Assembly (NCBI GenBank): GCA_030589895.1
Contig: JAUUZQ010000025.1
Span: 1-41,803 of the forward strand
Source of the DNA: Bacteroidales bacterium
Lineage (GTDB): Bacteria; Bacteroidota; Bacteroidia; Bacteroidales; GCA-2748055
DNA: 41,803 nt
Direction: 5' to 3'
The translations under genes were made by a program, and so were the position numbers. Within the stretch, counting starts at the first letter, position 1. The number at the start of each line of letters is the position of its first letter. This document shows positions 7,923 to 16,027 of this stretch, in pieces. Under the pieces are notes generated by a model. The model worked only from the letters and a program-made list of their open reading frames with translations, did no database searches and had not been told where the DNA came from.

Positions 7923-8528
7923 TTATTTGGCACTGAATGCTTGTGTCATCCAATTTTCAACTGATATTGTCTCTTCCGTATAAGCTGTAAATGATTCTGT
8001 CATCCAATCTTCTGTATTTATCTCAGTCTCGATAGATGCTGTTAGTGATTCAGTCATCCAACTCTCTATAGCTATCTCTTCTTCAAAAGATTCTGCCAGG
8101 GAAACAGTCATCCAGTCCTCAATTGTTATCTCTTCTTCAAAAGATTCTACAAGGGAAACAGTCATCCACTCTTCAGTTTCTATATCTGATTCGTAGCTTA
8201 CTGCTACAGCTGAGGTATAAATTGTTTTTGAGATGTGAACTTCATCGATTTGATTTTTTCCGCTATTGAAATCTAAATCCCTCTTCGTAATATCCCTGAA
8301 ATAATTTTTTAAACTGAAACTGTCTTCAGTTAATTTCGAATCTTCCGTATAGCTTGCAAAAGTGTACTCTGGAACATTTACTTCAACTACAGATTTGTTT
8401 GTCTTAAATAATCGCATTGCACTCTCGGCAAGTAAACCCTGACCATATCCAATTGTTACTGCGAAAATTAATATCGCTAATGTGCTAAGGGTTCTGTTTT
8501 TGTTCGTGATGTTTGTGTTTGCTTTCAT
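7923..8528 (-). CDS. Secreted protein with five 18-residue WMT repeats, function unknown
   Basis: I do not recognise a characterised family. The ATG at 8528 (MKANTN) gives a good Sec signal peptide: a basic, polar start, a hydrophobic core STLAILIFAVTIGYG, and cleavage after about residue 29. A longer form starting at 8576 would bury this signal. The mature protein has about 85 non-repetitive residues. Five copies of an acidic repeat follow, with consensus I-x-I-E-x-W-M-T-x-S-L-x-x-S-F-E-E-E. The Trp residues are at 121, 139, 157, 175 and 193, an exact 18-residue period, and the protein ends nine residues after the last Trp. There is no cysteine, transmembrane helix or recognised sorting domain. 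The gene has its own terminator, and the upstream DNA is rich in inverted repeats. Export to periplasm or cell surface is inferred. Confidence 0.75.
   Translation of the reverse strand: MKANTNITNKNRTLSTLAILIFAVTIGYGQGLLAESAMRLFKTNKSVVEVNVPEYTFASYTEDSKLTEDSFSLKNYFRDITKRDLDFNSGKNQIDEVHISKTIYTSAVAVSYESDIETEEWMTVSLVESFEEEITIEDWMTVSLAESFEEEIAIESWMTESLTASIETEINTEDWMTESFTAYTEETISVENWMTQAFSAK
7926..8183 (-). repeat. In-frame 54-bp tandem repeats coding for the WMT units
   Basis: Five diverged copies of a 54-bp unit lie within the gene. Each carries the Trp-Met-Thr codons (plus strand GTCATCCA), visible near 8161, 8107, 8053, 7999 and 7945. The copies near 8107 and 8161 are the most similar, suggesting recent duplication. 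Confidence 0.85.
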
Positions 8529-8837
8529 GACTAAATATTTTGTTATTTGACAGACATATTTCATAAAGTGTGCCAAAAATTATAAAGAGCAGAACTACAG
8601 ATAGTTAAATAGATTTACTAAAGATATTTCTATCTTAAAAGCGAACGAAAGTGAGACAGGTGTGTACGAATACGTACATTAAAAGAGGTAGGAGTCTTTT
8701 AATCGTTAAAAAAGGTTAAAGGGGAGGGAGTATCTCGTCCTGAAATAGGTTTACAGAATTTGTAAATTAATTCAGGATTATAAAAAACGAGAAGTCTTAT
8801 TCGAATGACTTGAAGTGCATAGTGTGGATTGCACGGA
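8529..8837. other. 309-bp intergenic region with several inverted repeats
   Basis: No gene was found between the WMT-repeat gene start and the rsmI stop. It holds the palindrome TGTACG-AATA-CGTACA (8663-8678) and a perfect 9-bp inverted repeat ATTAAAAGA/TCTTTTAAT (8678-8686 and 8695-8703). It also holds a two-part stem CCTGAA..TTTACA / TGTAAA..TTCAGG (8739-8776) and a weak terminator-like hairpin after rsmI (8781-8811). It may be a structured 5' leader of the repeat gene, a set of operators, or a small RNA. Confidence 0.5.
8781..8811 (-). terminator. Possible terminator of the rsmI operon
   Basis: On the minus strand, AAGTC and GACTT (8811-8807 and 8796-8792) flank a 10-base loop. CTCG and then a six-T run (8787-8782) follow, about 27 bases after the rsmI stop. 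The stem is short. Confidence 0.4.
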
Positions 8838-9515
8838 TTAAAGGCAGGCGTTACCTGCTACTACAATAACGATTTCACCTTTGATAGTATGGGTGGTATA
8901 ATACTTGATTAATTCACCTATGCTACCTCGGATATTTTCCTCGTGTATTTTAGTTAATTCCCTTGAAACAGAAGCCTGACGATCCTCTCCAAAATGCTCT
9001 TTAAACTGTTCCAGACATTTTAGCAGTCGGTATGGAGATTCATAAAAGACCATTGTTCTGTTCTCAATCGCCAGTTGAGTGAGTCTTTTCAGACGACCCT
9101 TTTTTGGTGGTAAAAAGCCTTCGAAAACAAAACGATCAGTGGGGAGCCCGGAATTTACCAGGGCTGGAATTAATGCAGTCGGACCAGGCAGGCTTTCAAC
9201 TTTTATTTCATTTCGAATGCACTCACGTACTAAGAGAAAACCGGGATCGGATATGCCCGGAGTACCTGCGTCAGTTACCAATCCTATTTTTTTCCCTTGT
9301 AACAATTGGTCGACGACAGACTGAAGTGCTTTGTGCTCATTGAATTTATGATGCGATTGAATTGGTTTGCTTATTCCGAGGTGCTTAAGAAGAAAAGCAG
9401 TTTTCCTGGAATCTTCAGCAAGTATAATGTCGATTTCTCCAAGTGTTTTTATTGCCCTGAGTGTGATGTCCTCCAGGTTTCCAATTGGAGTGGGTATAAG
9501 ATATAGCTTCGACAT
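8838..9515 (-). CDS. rsmI: 16S rRNA (cytidine(1402)-2'-O)-methyltransferase
   Basis: RsmI methylates the 2'-hydroxyl of C1402 in the decoding centre of 16S rRNA, using S-adenosylmethionine. The 225-residue protein shows the tetrapyrrole-methylase fold with family motifs: LYLIPTPIGNLEDITLRA at the N-terminus, AEDSRKT, GLVTDAGTPGISDPG, PGPTALIPALVNSGLPTDRF and VFYESPYRL. It ends shortly after KGEIVIVVAG and lacks the C-terminal extension of the roughly 285-residue E. coli enzyme. It starts 7 bases after the stop of the upstream conserved hypothetical gene, so the two form one operon on the minus strand. Confidence 0.93.
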   Translation of the reverse strand: MSKLYLIPTPIGNLEDITLRAIKTLGEIDIILAEDSRKTAFLLKHLGISKPIQSHHKFNEHKALQSVVDQLLQGKKIGLVTDAGTPGISDPGFLLVRECIRNEIKVESLPGPTALIPALVNSGLPTDRFVFEGFLPPKKGRLKRLTQLAIENRTMVFYESPYRLLKCLEQFKEHFGEDRQASVSRELTKIHEENIRGSIGELIKYYTTHTIKGEIVIVVAGNACL

Positions 9516-9522
9516 TCTATAT

Positions 9523-10239
9523 TTAATTAAATTTCCTGTGTGTTAGCTGAGTCAGTAATTGATATCCTTCGTGCTCTGATTCTGCAGGAAATGTTGATTT
9601 GAGAATTCCAAGGGCATCCTCAGCATTTGTTGAAGCGTCAAGCTGTTTGATGAGCTTATTATAATTGTCATTATTGCCATCAAACAGCTCCCGGATAATT
9701 AAAAATCGGTCATTGATCCCTATATTTCTTCCAATATCCTCAATGGGCTGTCCGGATATTTTGTTGGTTACATTCTCCTTTTTTGCCGCTGATGCAATAT
9801 TGTCATTGATACTGTTATCAGTGTTAAATTTTTCAGCGAGGATGGCTGCCTCTTTCTTTTTCTTTGGAGGTTCAGGTTCGGGTTTTTTCACAACGAGCAC
9901 CGGTTCTTCTTTTGGGATCTCAGCTTTTACAGGTTCCTCAGCAACGATTGTTTCAGGCTCTTGTGGAATAATGACTTCCTCCTTTGACATTGCTGTTTCA
10001 ATTACCTTTTCCAGCTTAATAGTTTCAATTACCTTTTCATCTGCAATATTTTCTGAACTTACTTCTTGTTCAGCATCGCTCCGAATCATTGATAATAATT
10101 CGTATACATTCCTTAACTTTGAAAGAGCCAGATCGAGCTCAATTCTTGGAGGAATTGTAGAAATATTAAGGTTTCCAACCAGTTTTTCTATTTCTTGTAT
10201 ATCTTTAGTCAATATTTCGACTGTATGCTTGATTTTCAT
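9523..10239 (-). CDS. Conserved hypothetical protein with Glu/Pro/Lys-rich linker
   Basis: I cannot assign a function. The 238-residue protein has three parts. Residues 1-60 are a predicted helical segment (TKDIQEIEKLVGNLN, ELDLALSKLRNVYELLSMI). Residues 61-150 are a low-complexity acidic linker with PEPEPPKKKKEAA. A compact C-terminal domain of about 85 residues contains IGRNIGINDRFLIIRELFDGNNDNYNKL split around a conserved-looking core and ends LLTQLTHRKFN. There is no signal peptide or membrane helix, so it is probably cytoplasmic. It is the first gene of an operon with rsmI and is divergent from tdk. I recall this hypothetical/rsmI/tdk neighbourhood from other Bacteroidales genomes, which hints at a conserved housekeeping role, but the sequence does not show it. 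Confidence 0.8.
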   Translation of the reverse strand: MKIKHTVEILTKDIQEIEKLVGNLNISTIPPRIELDLALSKLRNVYELLSMIRSDAEQEVSSENIADEKVIETIKLEKVIETAMSKEEVIIPQEPETIVAEEPVKAEIPKEEPVLVVKKPEPEPPKKKKEAAILAEKFNTDNSINDNIASAAKKENVTNKISGQPIEDIGRNIGINDRFLIIRELFDGNNDNYNKLIKQLDASTNAEDALGILKSTFPAESEHEGYQLLTQLTHRKFN

Positions 10240-10325
10240 TAGTTGTGATTGGTTAATAACAGTATAAACGGGATTGTACTTAATTAATTATCAGGTTGCA
10301 ATTTTAGTTTACGACAATGAAACGA

Positions 10326-10380
10326 ACATGTAAAAAATCATCATTTATTACACATAAAGGAATGATTATTTTTTACATGT
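10326..10380. repeat. 20-bp inverted repeat (one mismatch) between divergent genes
   Basis: The arms lie at 10326-10345 and 10361-10380, beginning and ending with ACATGTAAAAAAT / ATTTTTTACATGT, around a 15-base centre. It lies between the start of the hypothetical gene (minus) and tdk (plus), too far from either stop to be their terminator. It may be an operator or an RNA hairpin in a leader. Confidence 0.7.
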
Positions 10381-10432
10381 GACTTCCATCTGGCAGCTAA
10401 AATCAATTATAAACAGATGAAAAAATAGTATT

Positions 10433-10465
10433 TTGACAGCTACAAATGTACAATAAATACTTTTT
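10433..10465 (+). promoter_or_regulatory. Possible tdk promoter (TTG ... TACTTTTT)
   Basis: TTG at 10433-10435 is followed after 22 bases by TACTTTTT (10458-10465), one base off the TAnnTTTG consensus. The distance to the tdk ATG at 10501 is reasonable. Confidence 0.35.
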
Positions 10466-10500
10466 AGTAATCATTTTAAATAATAAGATTTTCTTTCAGT

Positions 10501-11100
10501 ATGTTTCTTGAAGACACTATAAAAAGTTCAGATAAAGGAGGTTGGATTGAAGTCATTTGTGGCTCTATGTTTTCCGGGAAAACGGAAGAACTGATTCGTC
10601 GTCTTCGCAGAGCTGAATATGCAAAATTGAATGTAGAGATTTATAAACCCAAGATGGAGGTACGATATTCTGAGGATGAGGTTGTATCTCACGATGATAC
10701 CAGCATTCGGTCCACCCCTGTCGAAACATCGCGTAATATTCTTCTTCTCTCAAATAATGTTGATGTGGTTGGAATTGATGAAGCACAGTTTTTCGACATT
10801 GGATTGATAGAGGTATGTAATGATTTAGCAAACAGGGGGATGCGTGTAATTGTAGCCGGACTTGATACTGATTTTCTGGGTAATCCTTTTGGTCCTATAC
10901 CTGCTTTAATGGCAACAGCAGAATATGTGACCAAGGTACATGCTATTTGCATGCGATGTGGCTGTCTGGCCAACCATTCACACAGGACTTCTGAGGAGAA
11001 AAAAATTGTTGTTTTAGGTGAAACGGATATCTATGAACCCCTCTGCAGGAAGTGCTATCAAAAGGAGATTCAGAGTAGTAAACAGCAAGATGATAAGTGA
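10501..11100 (+). CDS. tdk: Thymidine kinase (type II)
   Basis: The enzyme phosphorylates thymidine with ATP in pyrimidine salvage. The 199-residue protein has Walker A in [17 protein letters not shown], the DEAQFF motif (Walker B/catalytic Glu region), and a zinc-binding lasso domain with paired cysteines (CMRCGC ... CRKCYQ). This makes it the prokaryotic/human TK1-like type rather than the viral type. Its TGA stop overlaps the ATG of the next gene (TGATG at 11098-11102), implying translational coupling with murF-alr. Together with the following glycosyltransferase it forms a plus-strand transcription unit. Confidence 0.95.
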   Translation: MFLEDTIKSSDKGGWIEVICGSMFSGKTEELIRRLRRAEYAKLNVEIYKPKMEVRYSEDEVVSHDDTSIRSTPVETSRNILLLSNNVDVVGIDEAQFFDIGLIEVCNDLANRGMRVIVAGLDTDFLGNPFGPIPALMATAEYVTKVHAICMRCGCLANHSHRTSEEKKIVVLGETDIYEPLCRKCYQKEIQSSKQQDDK

Positions 11101-13556
11101 TGATCATTTCTTATGACATACAACATTTAGCAGAGTTGGTTGGTGGCGAAATTCTTGGTAGCCCAAAACAAAAAATCAAAATTCTTTCATGTGATAGTCG
11201 CTCTTTACCTCATTCTGAGGGAGTAATGTTTGTTGCCATAAATGGAGATAGACATAACGGAAATGACTATATAAGTGACGTCTATGAGAATGGGATCATC
11301 TCTTTTTTGGTAGATGTAAAACCAGATTTGACACAATATCCCGATGCAGTATTTTGTGTTGTAGAGGATTCTCTTAAAGCACTTCAGAAAATTGCTGCTG
11401 TTATTCGAGGTAATTTTGAAGGAACGGTAATTGGAATTACAGGGAGTAACGGAAAGACAATTGTAAAGGAGTGGCTCTATCAGATGCTTCAGCATGATCG
11501 AAATGTTATACGCAGTCCAAGGAGTTATAATAGTCAGCTCGGTGTTCCTTTGTCAATCTGGCCGATAAATAATCAATATGATTTTGCACTGATTGAAGCT
11601 GGGATTTCCCTTAAAGGAGAGATGGAGAAGCTTGAGAGAATGATTGCTCCTCAAATAGGAATTTTAACAAATTTGGGACCGGCACATCGTGAGAATTTCA
11701 GTTCTGATAGTGAAAAATTAAAGGAGAAATTGAAACTCTTTGATAAATGTGAAAAAATCATATACAGGACTGATCTTGAAGTAGACGCTACTAATATCAG
11801 TGAGTTTTTAAAGGAATACAAGGCTGAAAAAATTGGCTGGTCGCTAAAGGGTGAAGCCAGTTATACATTTTCTCATTCAGAGGCTGTCAATGGAGTGCTC
11901 AAATTAAATCTCACTTATAAAACTGCCGGTTTGCAGTTTGCAATTCACTATACAGATGATGCTTCTATAGAAAATATTTGTCATGTGATCGTCTGTATGC
12001 TGGAGCTTGGGGTGGATCAGGATCGAATTGTGAGTCAATTGTCCAGTCTGGAGCCTGTGGAGATGCGTTTACAAATTTTAAAGGGAATTCACGGAAGCAC
12101 ATTAATCAACGATGTTTACAATTCTGATCTGACAGGATTAAACAGTGCAGTTGATGTACTGATGCAGCAAAAAAATCATTCTCGTAAGGCCCTGATTCTG
12201 TCAGATGTTTTTCAAAGCGGAATGGATGGAGAGGAGCTTTACAAGGAGGTTTCTGATTTAGTGGAATTTAAGAAATTAGATGTGTTTATAGGAGTGGGGG
12301 AGGCAATAAGTAATTATCGGAAACTGTTCCCTGAGGGGTCAAAATTCTTTTCTGATACATCGTCATTTCTTCAGGATTTTAATGTTTCTGAAATCAACAA
12401 TTTTGCAGTTCTGCTAAAAGGTGCCAGAAGTTTTCAATTTGAAAGAATCACAAAAGAGTTACAACTTCAGGTTCATCAAACAGTCCTTGAGATAGATGTA
12501 AACGCGCTTATTGACAACTTGAATTATTATAGATCCATTGTTTCTTCAGGGACGAAGATAATGGTGATGGTTAAAGCATTGTCTTATGGGTCAGGAACAT
12601 ATGAGATTGCCGGTTTGTTGCAACATCAACAAGTAGATTACCTGGCTGTTGCATTTTCTGATGAGGGAATTAGGTTAAGAAAATCAGGTGTAAGCCTTCC
12701 TGTTTTGGTTATGAATGCTGCACTTGCAGATTATCAGCAACTCATCGACAACGATCTGGAGCCTGTAATATTCAGTATAGAGGGATTGGAGAAATTCAAA
12801 GACTTGTGTAGCTTTAATGGAAAAGTGAACTATCCTGTACACCTTAAGATTGATACAGGCATGCATCGCCTGGGGTTTCGAAAGGTTGATATAGATAAGA
12901 TCAGTGATCGACTCCTTGCAAAAGAGATTGGTGTGAGAAGTATTTTTTCACATCTGGCAGGAAGTGATGAAGAGAGATTTGATGATTTTTCAAGAGAACA
13001 GTTTGCTGTTTTTATGGACATATCAGATCAGATATTAAAGGGTCTTTCTTACCCGGTATTGAGACATATTCTCAACTCTTCCGGGGCAGAGCGTTTTCCT
13101 GAATACCACATGGATATGGTAAGAATAGGAATCGGGCTCTATGGACAGGGAATCAGTGGGAACCTGAAGCCTGTTAGCACATTTAAAACGGCTATATCTC
13201 AAATTCAGTCCGTAAAGAAGGGGGAGACAGTTGGATATTCCAGAAGTGGAAAGTTAGATAGAGACTCAAAAATTGCCATTATTCCTGTTGGCTATGCAGA
13301 TGGAATTGACAGGCGATTAGGAAATGGAAATATCTCTTTTTATGTGAATGGAAAACCAGCACCTACTGTTGGTAATATTTGTATGGACATGTGCATGATA
13401 GATGTTACGGAAATCGATGCAACCGTAGGTGACATTGTAGAGTTATTTGGTAAAGAGTCTCCTGTTTCAGTTATAGCTGAAAAATTGGATACTATTATAT
13501 ATGAAGTATTGACAAGTATACCTGAAAGGGTAAAGAGAGTTTATATACGTACGTAG
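11100..13556 (+). CDS. Bifunctional UDP-N-acetylmuramoyl-tripeptide:D-Ala-D-Ala ligase / alanine racemase
   Basis: One 818-residue chain carries two cell-wall enzymes. Residues 1 to about 455 are MurF, which adds D-Ala-D-Ala to UDP-MurNAc-tripeptide: the Mur ligase P-loop is GITGSNGKTIVKEW, and EAGISLKGEM and NLGPAHRENF are also present. Residues about 460-818 are a PLP-dependent alanine racemase that makes D-alanine: the PLP lysine is Lys492 in VMVKALSYGSG, with KIDTGMHRLGF and VGNICMDMCMIDVT. The fusion couples D-Ala supply to its use and is known in Bacteroidota. In MurF, the usual GKTTTK reads GKTIVK. A GTG at 11097 is a possible alternative start, but the ATG at 11100 overlapping the tdk stop is more likely. 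The glycosyltransferase gene begins 1 base after the stop. Confidence 0.93.
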   Translation: MIISYDIQHLAELVGGEILGSPKQKIKILSCDSRSLPHSEGVMFVAINGDRHNGNDYISDVYENGIISFLVDVKPDLTQYPDAVFCVVEDSLKALQKIAAVIRGNFEGTVIGITGSNGKTIVKEWLYQMLQHDRNVIRSPRSYNSQLGVPLSIWPINNQYDFALIEAGISLKGEMEKLERMIAPQIGILTNLGPAHRENFSSDSEKLKEKLKLFDKCEKIIYRTDLEVDATNISEFLKEYKAEKIGWSLKGEASYTFSHSEAVNGVLKLNLTYKTAGLQFAIHYTDDASIENICHVIVCMLELGVDQDRIVSQLSSLEPVEMRLQILKGIHGSTLINDVYNSDLTGLNSAVDVLMQQKNHSRKALILSDVFQSGMDGEELYKEVSDLVEFKKLDVFIGVGEAISNYRKLFPEGSKFFSDTSSFLQDFNVSEINNFAVLLKGARSFQFERITKELQLQVHQTVLEIDVNALIDNLNYYRSIVSSGTKIMVMVKALSYGSGTYEIAGLLQHQQVDYLAVAFSDEGIRLRKSGVSLPVLVMNAALADYQQLIDNDLEPVIFSIEGLEKFKDLCSFNGKVNYPVHLKIDTGMHRLGFRKVDIDKISDRLLAKEIGVRSIFSHLAGSDEERFDDFSREQFAVFMDISDQILKGLSYPVLRHILNSSGAERFPEYHMDMVRIGIGLYGQGISGNLKPVSTFKTAISQIQSVKKGETVGYSRSGKLDRDSKIAIIPVGYADGIDRRLGNGNISFYVNGKPAPTVGNICMDMCMIDVTEIDATVGDIVELFGKESPVSVIAEKLDTIIYEVLTSIPERVKRVYIRT

Positions 13557-13557
13557 A

Positions 13558-14325
13558 ATGGAAGTAAAAATTTCAGTAGTTGTAATAACTTATAACGAGG
13601 AGAAGAATATTGGCAGGTGCCTGACCTCTGTCAAAGGAGTTGCAGATGATATTGTTGTTGTTGATTCGTACTCATCTGATGATACAGAAAAAATCTGCAG
13701 GGAGCATGGTGCCAGATTTATTCAGCATACTTTTCACAGTCATATAGACCAGAAAAACTGGGCTATTAACCAGGCAAAATATCCACATATACTCTCCCTG
13801 GATGCGGATGAATCACTCTCAGAAAGATTGAAAGAATCGGTTCTTGCTGCGAAGAGTAATTGGGAATATGATGGGTATTTTTTTAACAGGCTAACCAACT
13901 ATTGCGGAGAATGGATAAGGCATACAACCTGGTATCCATCAAGGAAATTGCGATTGTGGGATTCAAGAAAAGGAAAGTGGGGAGGCATCAATCCACATGA
14001 TAAGTATTTACTCGACAAGGGAGCAGTAAAAAAATTCCTAAAGGGAGATTTGCTTCATTATTCATATTACAATATTAGTGAGCATGTGAAGCAGTTGAAC
14101 AGCTTCTCCTCTATTCAGGCCAATGCTTATTTTGAAAAAGGAAGAAAAGCAAGTTATCTGAGTATCATTCTGCATACGGGATGGCGTTTTTTTAAGGAAT
14201 ATTTCCTGAGACTTGGAATACTTGATGGACATTACGGACTTATTATCAGCAAAAACTCTGCGCATGAGACCTTCCTGAAGTATAGCAAGTTGAGGAATTA
14301 TTGGATTGAAGCGAGGCGCAAGTAG
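13558..14325 (+). CDS. Family 2 glycosyltransferase, WaaE/KdtX-like
   Basis: The 255-residue protein has a GT-A fold. The N-terminal ISVVVITYNEEKNIGRCL binds nucleotide sugar, DIVVVDSYSSDDT follows, and LSLDADESLS carries the metal-binding DxD. The order and the later WYPSRKLRLWDSRKGKWGG stretch resemble the WaaE/KdtX group, which adds a glucose or similar sugar to the LPS inner core. No transmembrane helix is obvious, so it probably acts on the cytoplasmic face of the inner membrane. It begins 1 base after murF-alr, so it is in the same operon. The donor sugar and the acceptor are unknown. Confidence 0.85.
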   Translation: MEVKISVVVITYNEEKNIGRCLTSVKGVADDIVVVDSYSSDDTEKICREHGARFIQHTFHSHIDQKNWAINQAKYPHILSLDADESLSERLKESVLAAKSNWEYDGYFFNRLTNYCGEWIRHTTWYPSRKLRLWDSRKGKWGGINPHDKYLLDKGAVKKFLKGDLLHYSYYNISEHVKQLNSFSSIQANAYFEKGRKASYLSIILHTGWRFFKEYFLRLGILDGHYGLIISKNSAHETFLKYSKLRNYWIEARRK

Positions 14326-14352
14326 AATTGGTTTAAATTTATTTGAATAAGT

Positions 14353-14433
14353 ATGAAAACTCAGTGAAGGGGTTTTTTAAGAGATTCATTTAAAGGTATT
14401 ATCGTAATATCTATTGCAGGTATCTTCCCTGGC
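14353..14433 (+). pseudogene. Stop-interrupted Tat-like signal sequence in frame with the CBM9-like gene
   Basis: From the ATG at 14353 the frame reads MKTQ, then TGA (14365-14367), then RGFLRDSFKGIIVISIAG, and runs without further stops into the next coding region. If the TGA were CGA or AGA, the sequence would contain the twin-arginine motif RRGFLR followed by a hydrophobic segment, a typical Tat signal. This is probably a nonsense mutation or a sequencing error. Confidence 0.6.
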
Positions 14434-15132
14434 ATGATGCTGAAGGAGTGCAAATCAAAAGCAGATAAACAACCCAGAATTATGAATAATTTACAAATAA
14501 AAGAGATCAAGAGCGACAGTGTTCCGGATCTTGAATTGGCAGAAAAATTGCTTGAGAGTCAGGCTGAATTTCAAATTCTTGAAACTATAAACTGGATTGA
14601 ATATCCATATAAACCAGAAGTGAAATTTAAAATTGCATATTTTCAGGATAAGATATTTTTGAAGTATCATGTCACGGAAGAGAGTATAAAGGCCAAAGCA
14701 TCTAATATAAATGATGATGTTTATAAAGATAGTTGTGTTGAGTTCTTTATTTCCACAAAATCAGATGGCTCATATTATAATTTTGAATTTAGCTGTATTG
14801 GGATTCCTAAAGCATCGTATGGATATGGAAGACATGAGCGGAAAGATATTGATCCGGACATTTTAAAACTTATACAGGTAAGATCCTCATTGGGAGACCA
14901 AGCATTTGAAGAGAAAACCGGAGGACATTCCTGGGAATTAATGTTGCTTATTCCTGTTGAATGTCTTGTGAATGATGAGGACCTTCAATTAGATGGATTA
15001 TTGGCCAGAGCAAATTTTTATAAGTGTGGAGATGAAACAGTAAAACCCCATTTTGTAAGCTGGAATCCTATTGGAACTGAAAATCCGGATTTTCATCAGC
15101 CTGAATACTTTGGAGAACTTTCATTCGAGTGA
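14434..15132 (+). CDS. CBM9/DOMON-like carbohydrate-binding protein
   Basis: The first in-frame ATGs after an interrupting TGA are 14434 and 14437; a later one at 14482 (MNNLQIKEI) would give the bare domain of 216 residues. Motifs of the family-9-like carbohydrate-binding (DOMON-type) fold are visible: WIEYPYKPEVKFKIAYFQDKIFLKYHV split over two strands, DSCVEFFIS, YYNFEFSCIGIPKASYGYGR, a WELMLLIP strand and WNPIGTENPDFHQPEYFGEL. Such proteins are usually exported and bind sugars or heme; no catalytic residues are seen. The apparent Tat signal upstream is cut by a stop codon, so the current product may be cytoplasmic, or made only by read-through or reinitiation. It follows the glycosyltransferase gene by 108 bases. 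Confidence 0.7.
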   Translation: MMLKECKSKADKQPRIMNNLQIKEIKSDSVPDLELAEKLLESQAEFQILETINWIEYPYKPEVKFKIAYFQDKIFLKYHVTEESIKAKASNINDDVYKDSCVEFFISTKSDGSYYNFEFSCIGIPKASYGYGRHERKDIDPDILKLIQVRSSLGDQAFEEKTGGHSWELMLLIPVECLVNDEDLQLDGLLARANFYKCGDETVKPHFVSWNPIGTENPDFHQPEYFGELSFE

Positions 15133-15145
15133 TAGAGTCTTAAAC

Positions 15146-16027
15146 TCAAACTTCGCCTGGATACTTATGTTTCCAGCGATCGTGCGACCATAGATAATAT
15201 GCCGGTTTTTCCCTGATAAGCTCTTCCAGGATACGGATATGCTTCTCTGTAATTTCATGCTCCTTTGTCTCTTTTGGAGTTTCTGTTATGAGTTCAAAAC
15301 AGGATGAATATACACCGCGCTTAATTTTTCGAGTCTTCATATAGAGAACTACTGAATCGAACTTTATTGCCAGTTTTTCACTTCCAAGGAAAACAGGTGT
15401 CTTCTGATGAAGCATATCGGTCCAATAATGGATATGTCGTTTAACCGGACGCTGATCTGTAACAAGACCTGTTGCAGTTAATTCCATATTTTTACTGGAT
15501 ATAATGAGCTCTCTTCCAATCTGCTTCATGGGAGTAACATTCGCATCGAATCTTCCCCTTGCACGTCTGAATTCCTTATCGAAACGTTTGTTTTTTAATG
15601 GCTTATATACTGCATATAGTTTATGAGGAACAAGATAGGATAGAACGACTGAGCCTTCCCAGTTGTTGAAATGCCCGGCAATAAAAATGATGTTTCTTCC
15701 CTGTTTAAAATAGTGAGCAAAGATCTCCGGGTTTTCAATCAGATACATTTTATCAAGCCTGCGGCGTGAGAGATATAGCGTTGCTGACGATTCCAGCATT
15801 ATATCGGCAAGGTGCCTGTAGAATTTTCGTGTAGTCTTTTTGATTTCCTGCTTTGAAAATTCAGGAAAAGAATTGCTAATATTCTTGACAACTACTTTTT
15901 TTCTATAGCCAACAAGATAATAGATAATTAAGAATAGCAGATCGGAAACGCCGTGAAATAAGAATCGGGGAAGTATAGCCAGTATTCTGAAAAAAGCAAT
16001 AGTGATTATATATGCAAGGAAGTTCAT
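15146..16027 (-). CDS. Lipid A acyltransferase of the LpxL/LpxM (HtrB) family
   Basis: The 293-residue protein has an N-terminal membrane anchor (about residues 4-40). The catalytic motif H-x4-E is present as GHFNNWEG, and downstream conserved stretches are present (AVYKPLKNKRFD, TDQRPVKRHIHYWTDMLHQKTPVFLG). Family members transfer a secondary acyl chain from acyl-ACP to Kdo-lipid A at the cytoplasmic face of the inner membrane. The ending YYLWSHDRWKHKYPGE fits the usual C-terminus (WxHxRwk). It lies 56 bases after the Crp/Fnr gene on the same strand and may be co-transcribed. Its start codon lies within one arm of a 9-bp inverted repeat. Confidence 0.88.
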   Translation of the reverse strand: MNFLAYIITIAFFRILAILPRFLFHGVSDLLFLIIYYLVGYRKKVVVKNISNSFPEFSKQEIKKTTRKFYRHLADIMLESSATLYLSRRRLDKMYLIENPEIFAHYFKQGRNIIFIAGHFNNWEGSVVLSYLVPHKLYAVYKPLKNKRFDKEFRRARGRFDANVTPMKQIGRELIISSKNMELTATGLVTDQRPVKRHIHYWTDMLHQKTPVFLGSEKLAIKFDSVVLYMKTRKIKRGVYSSCFELITETPKETKEHEITEKHIRILEELIREKPAYYLWSHDRWKHKYPGEV

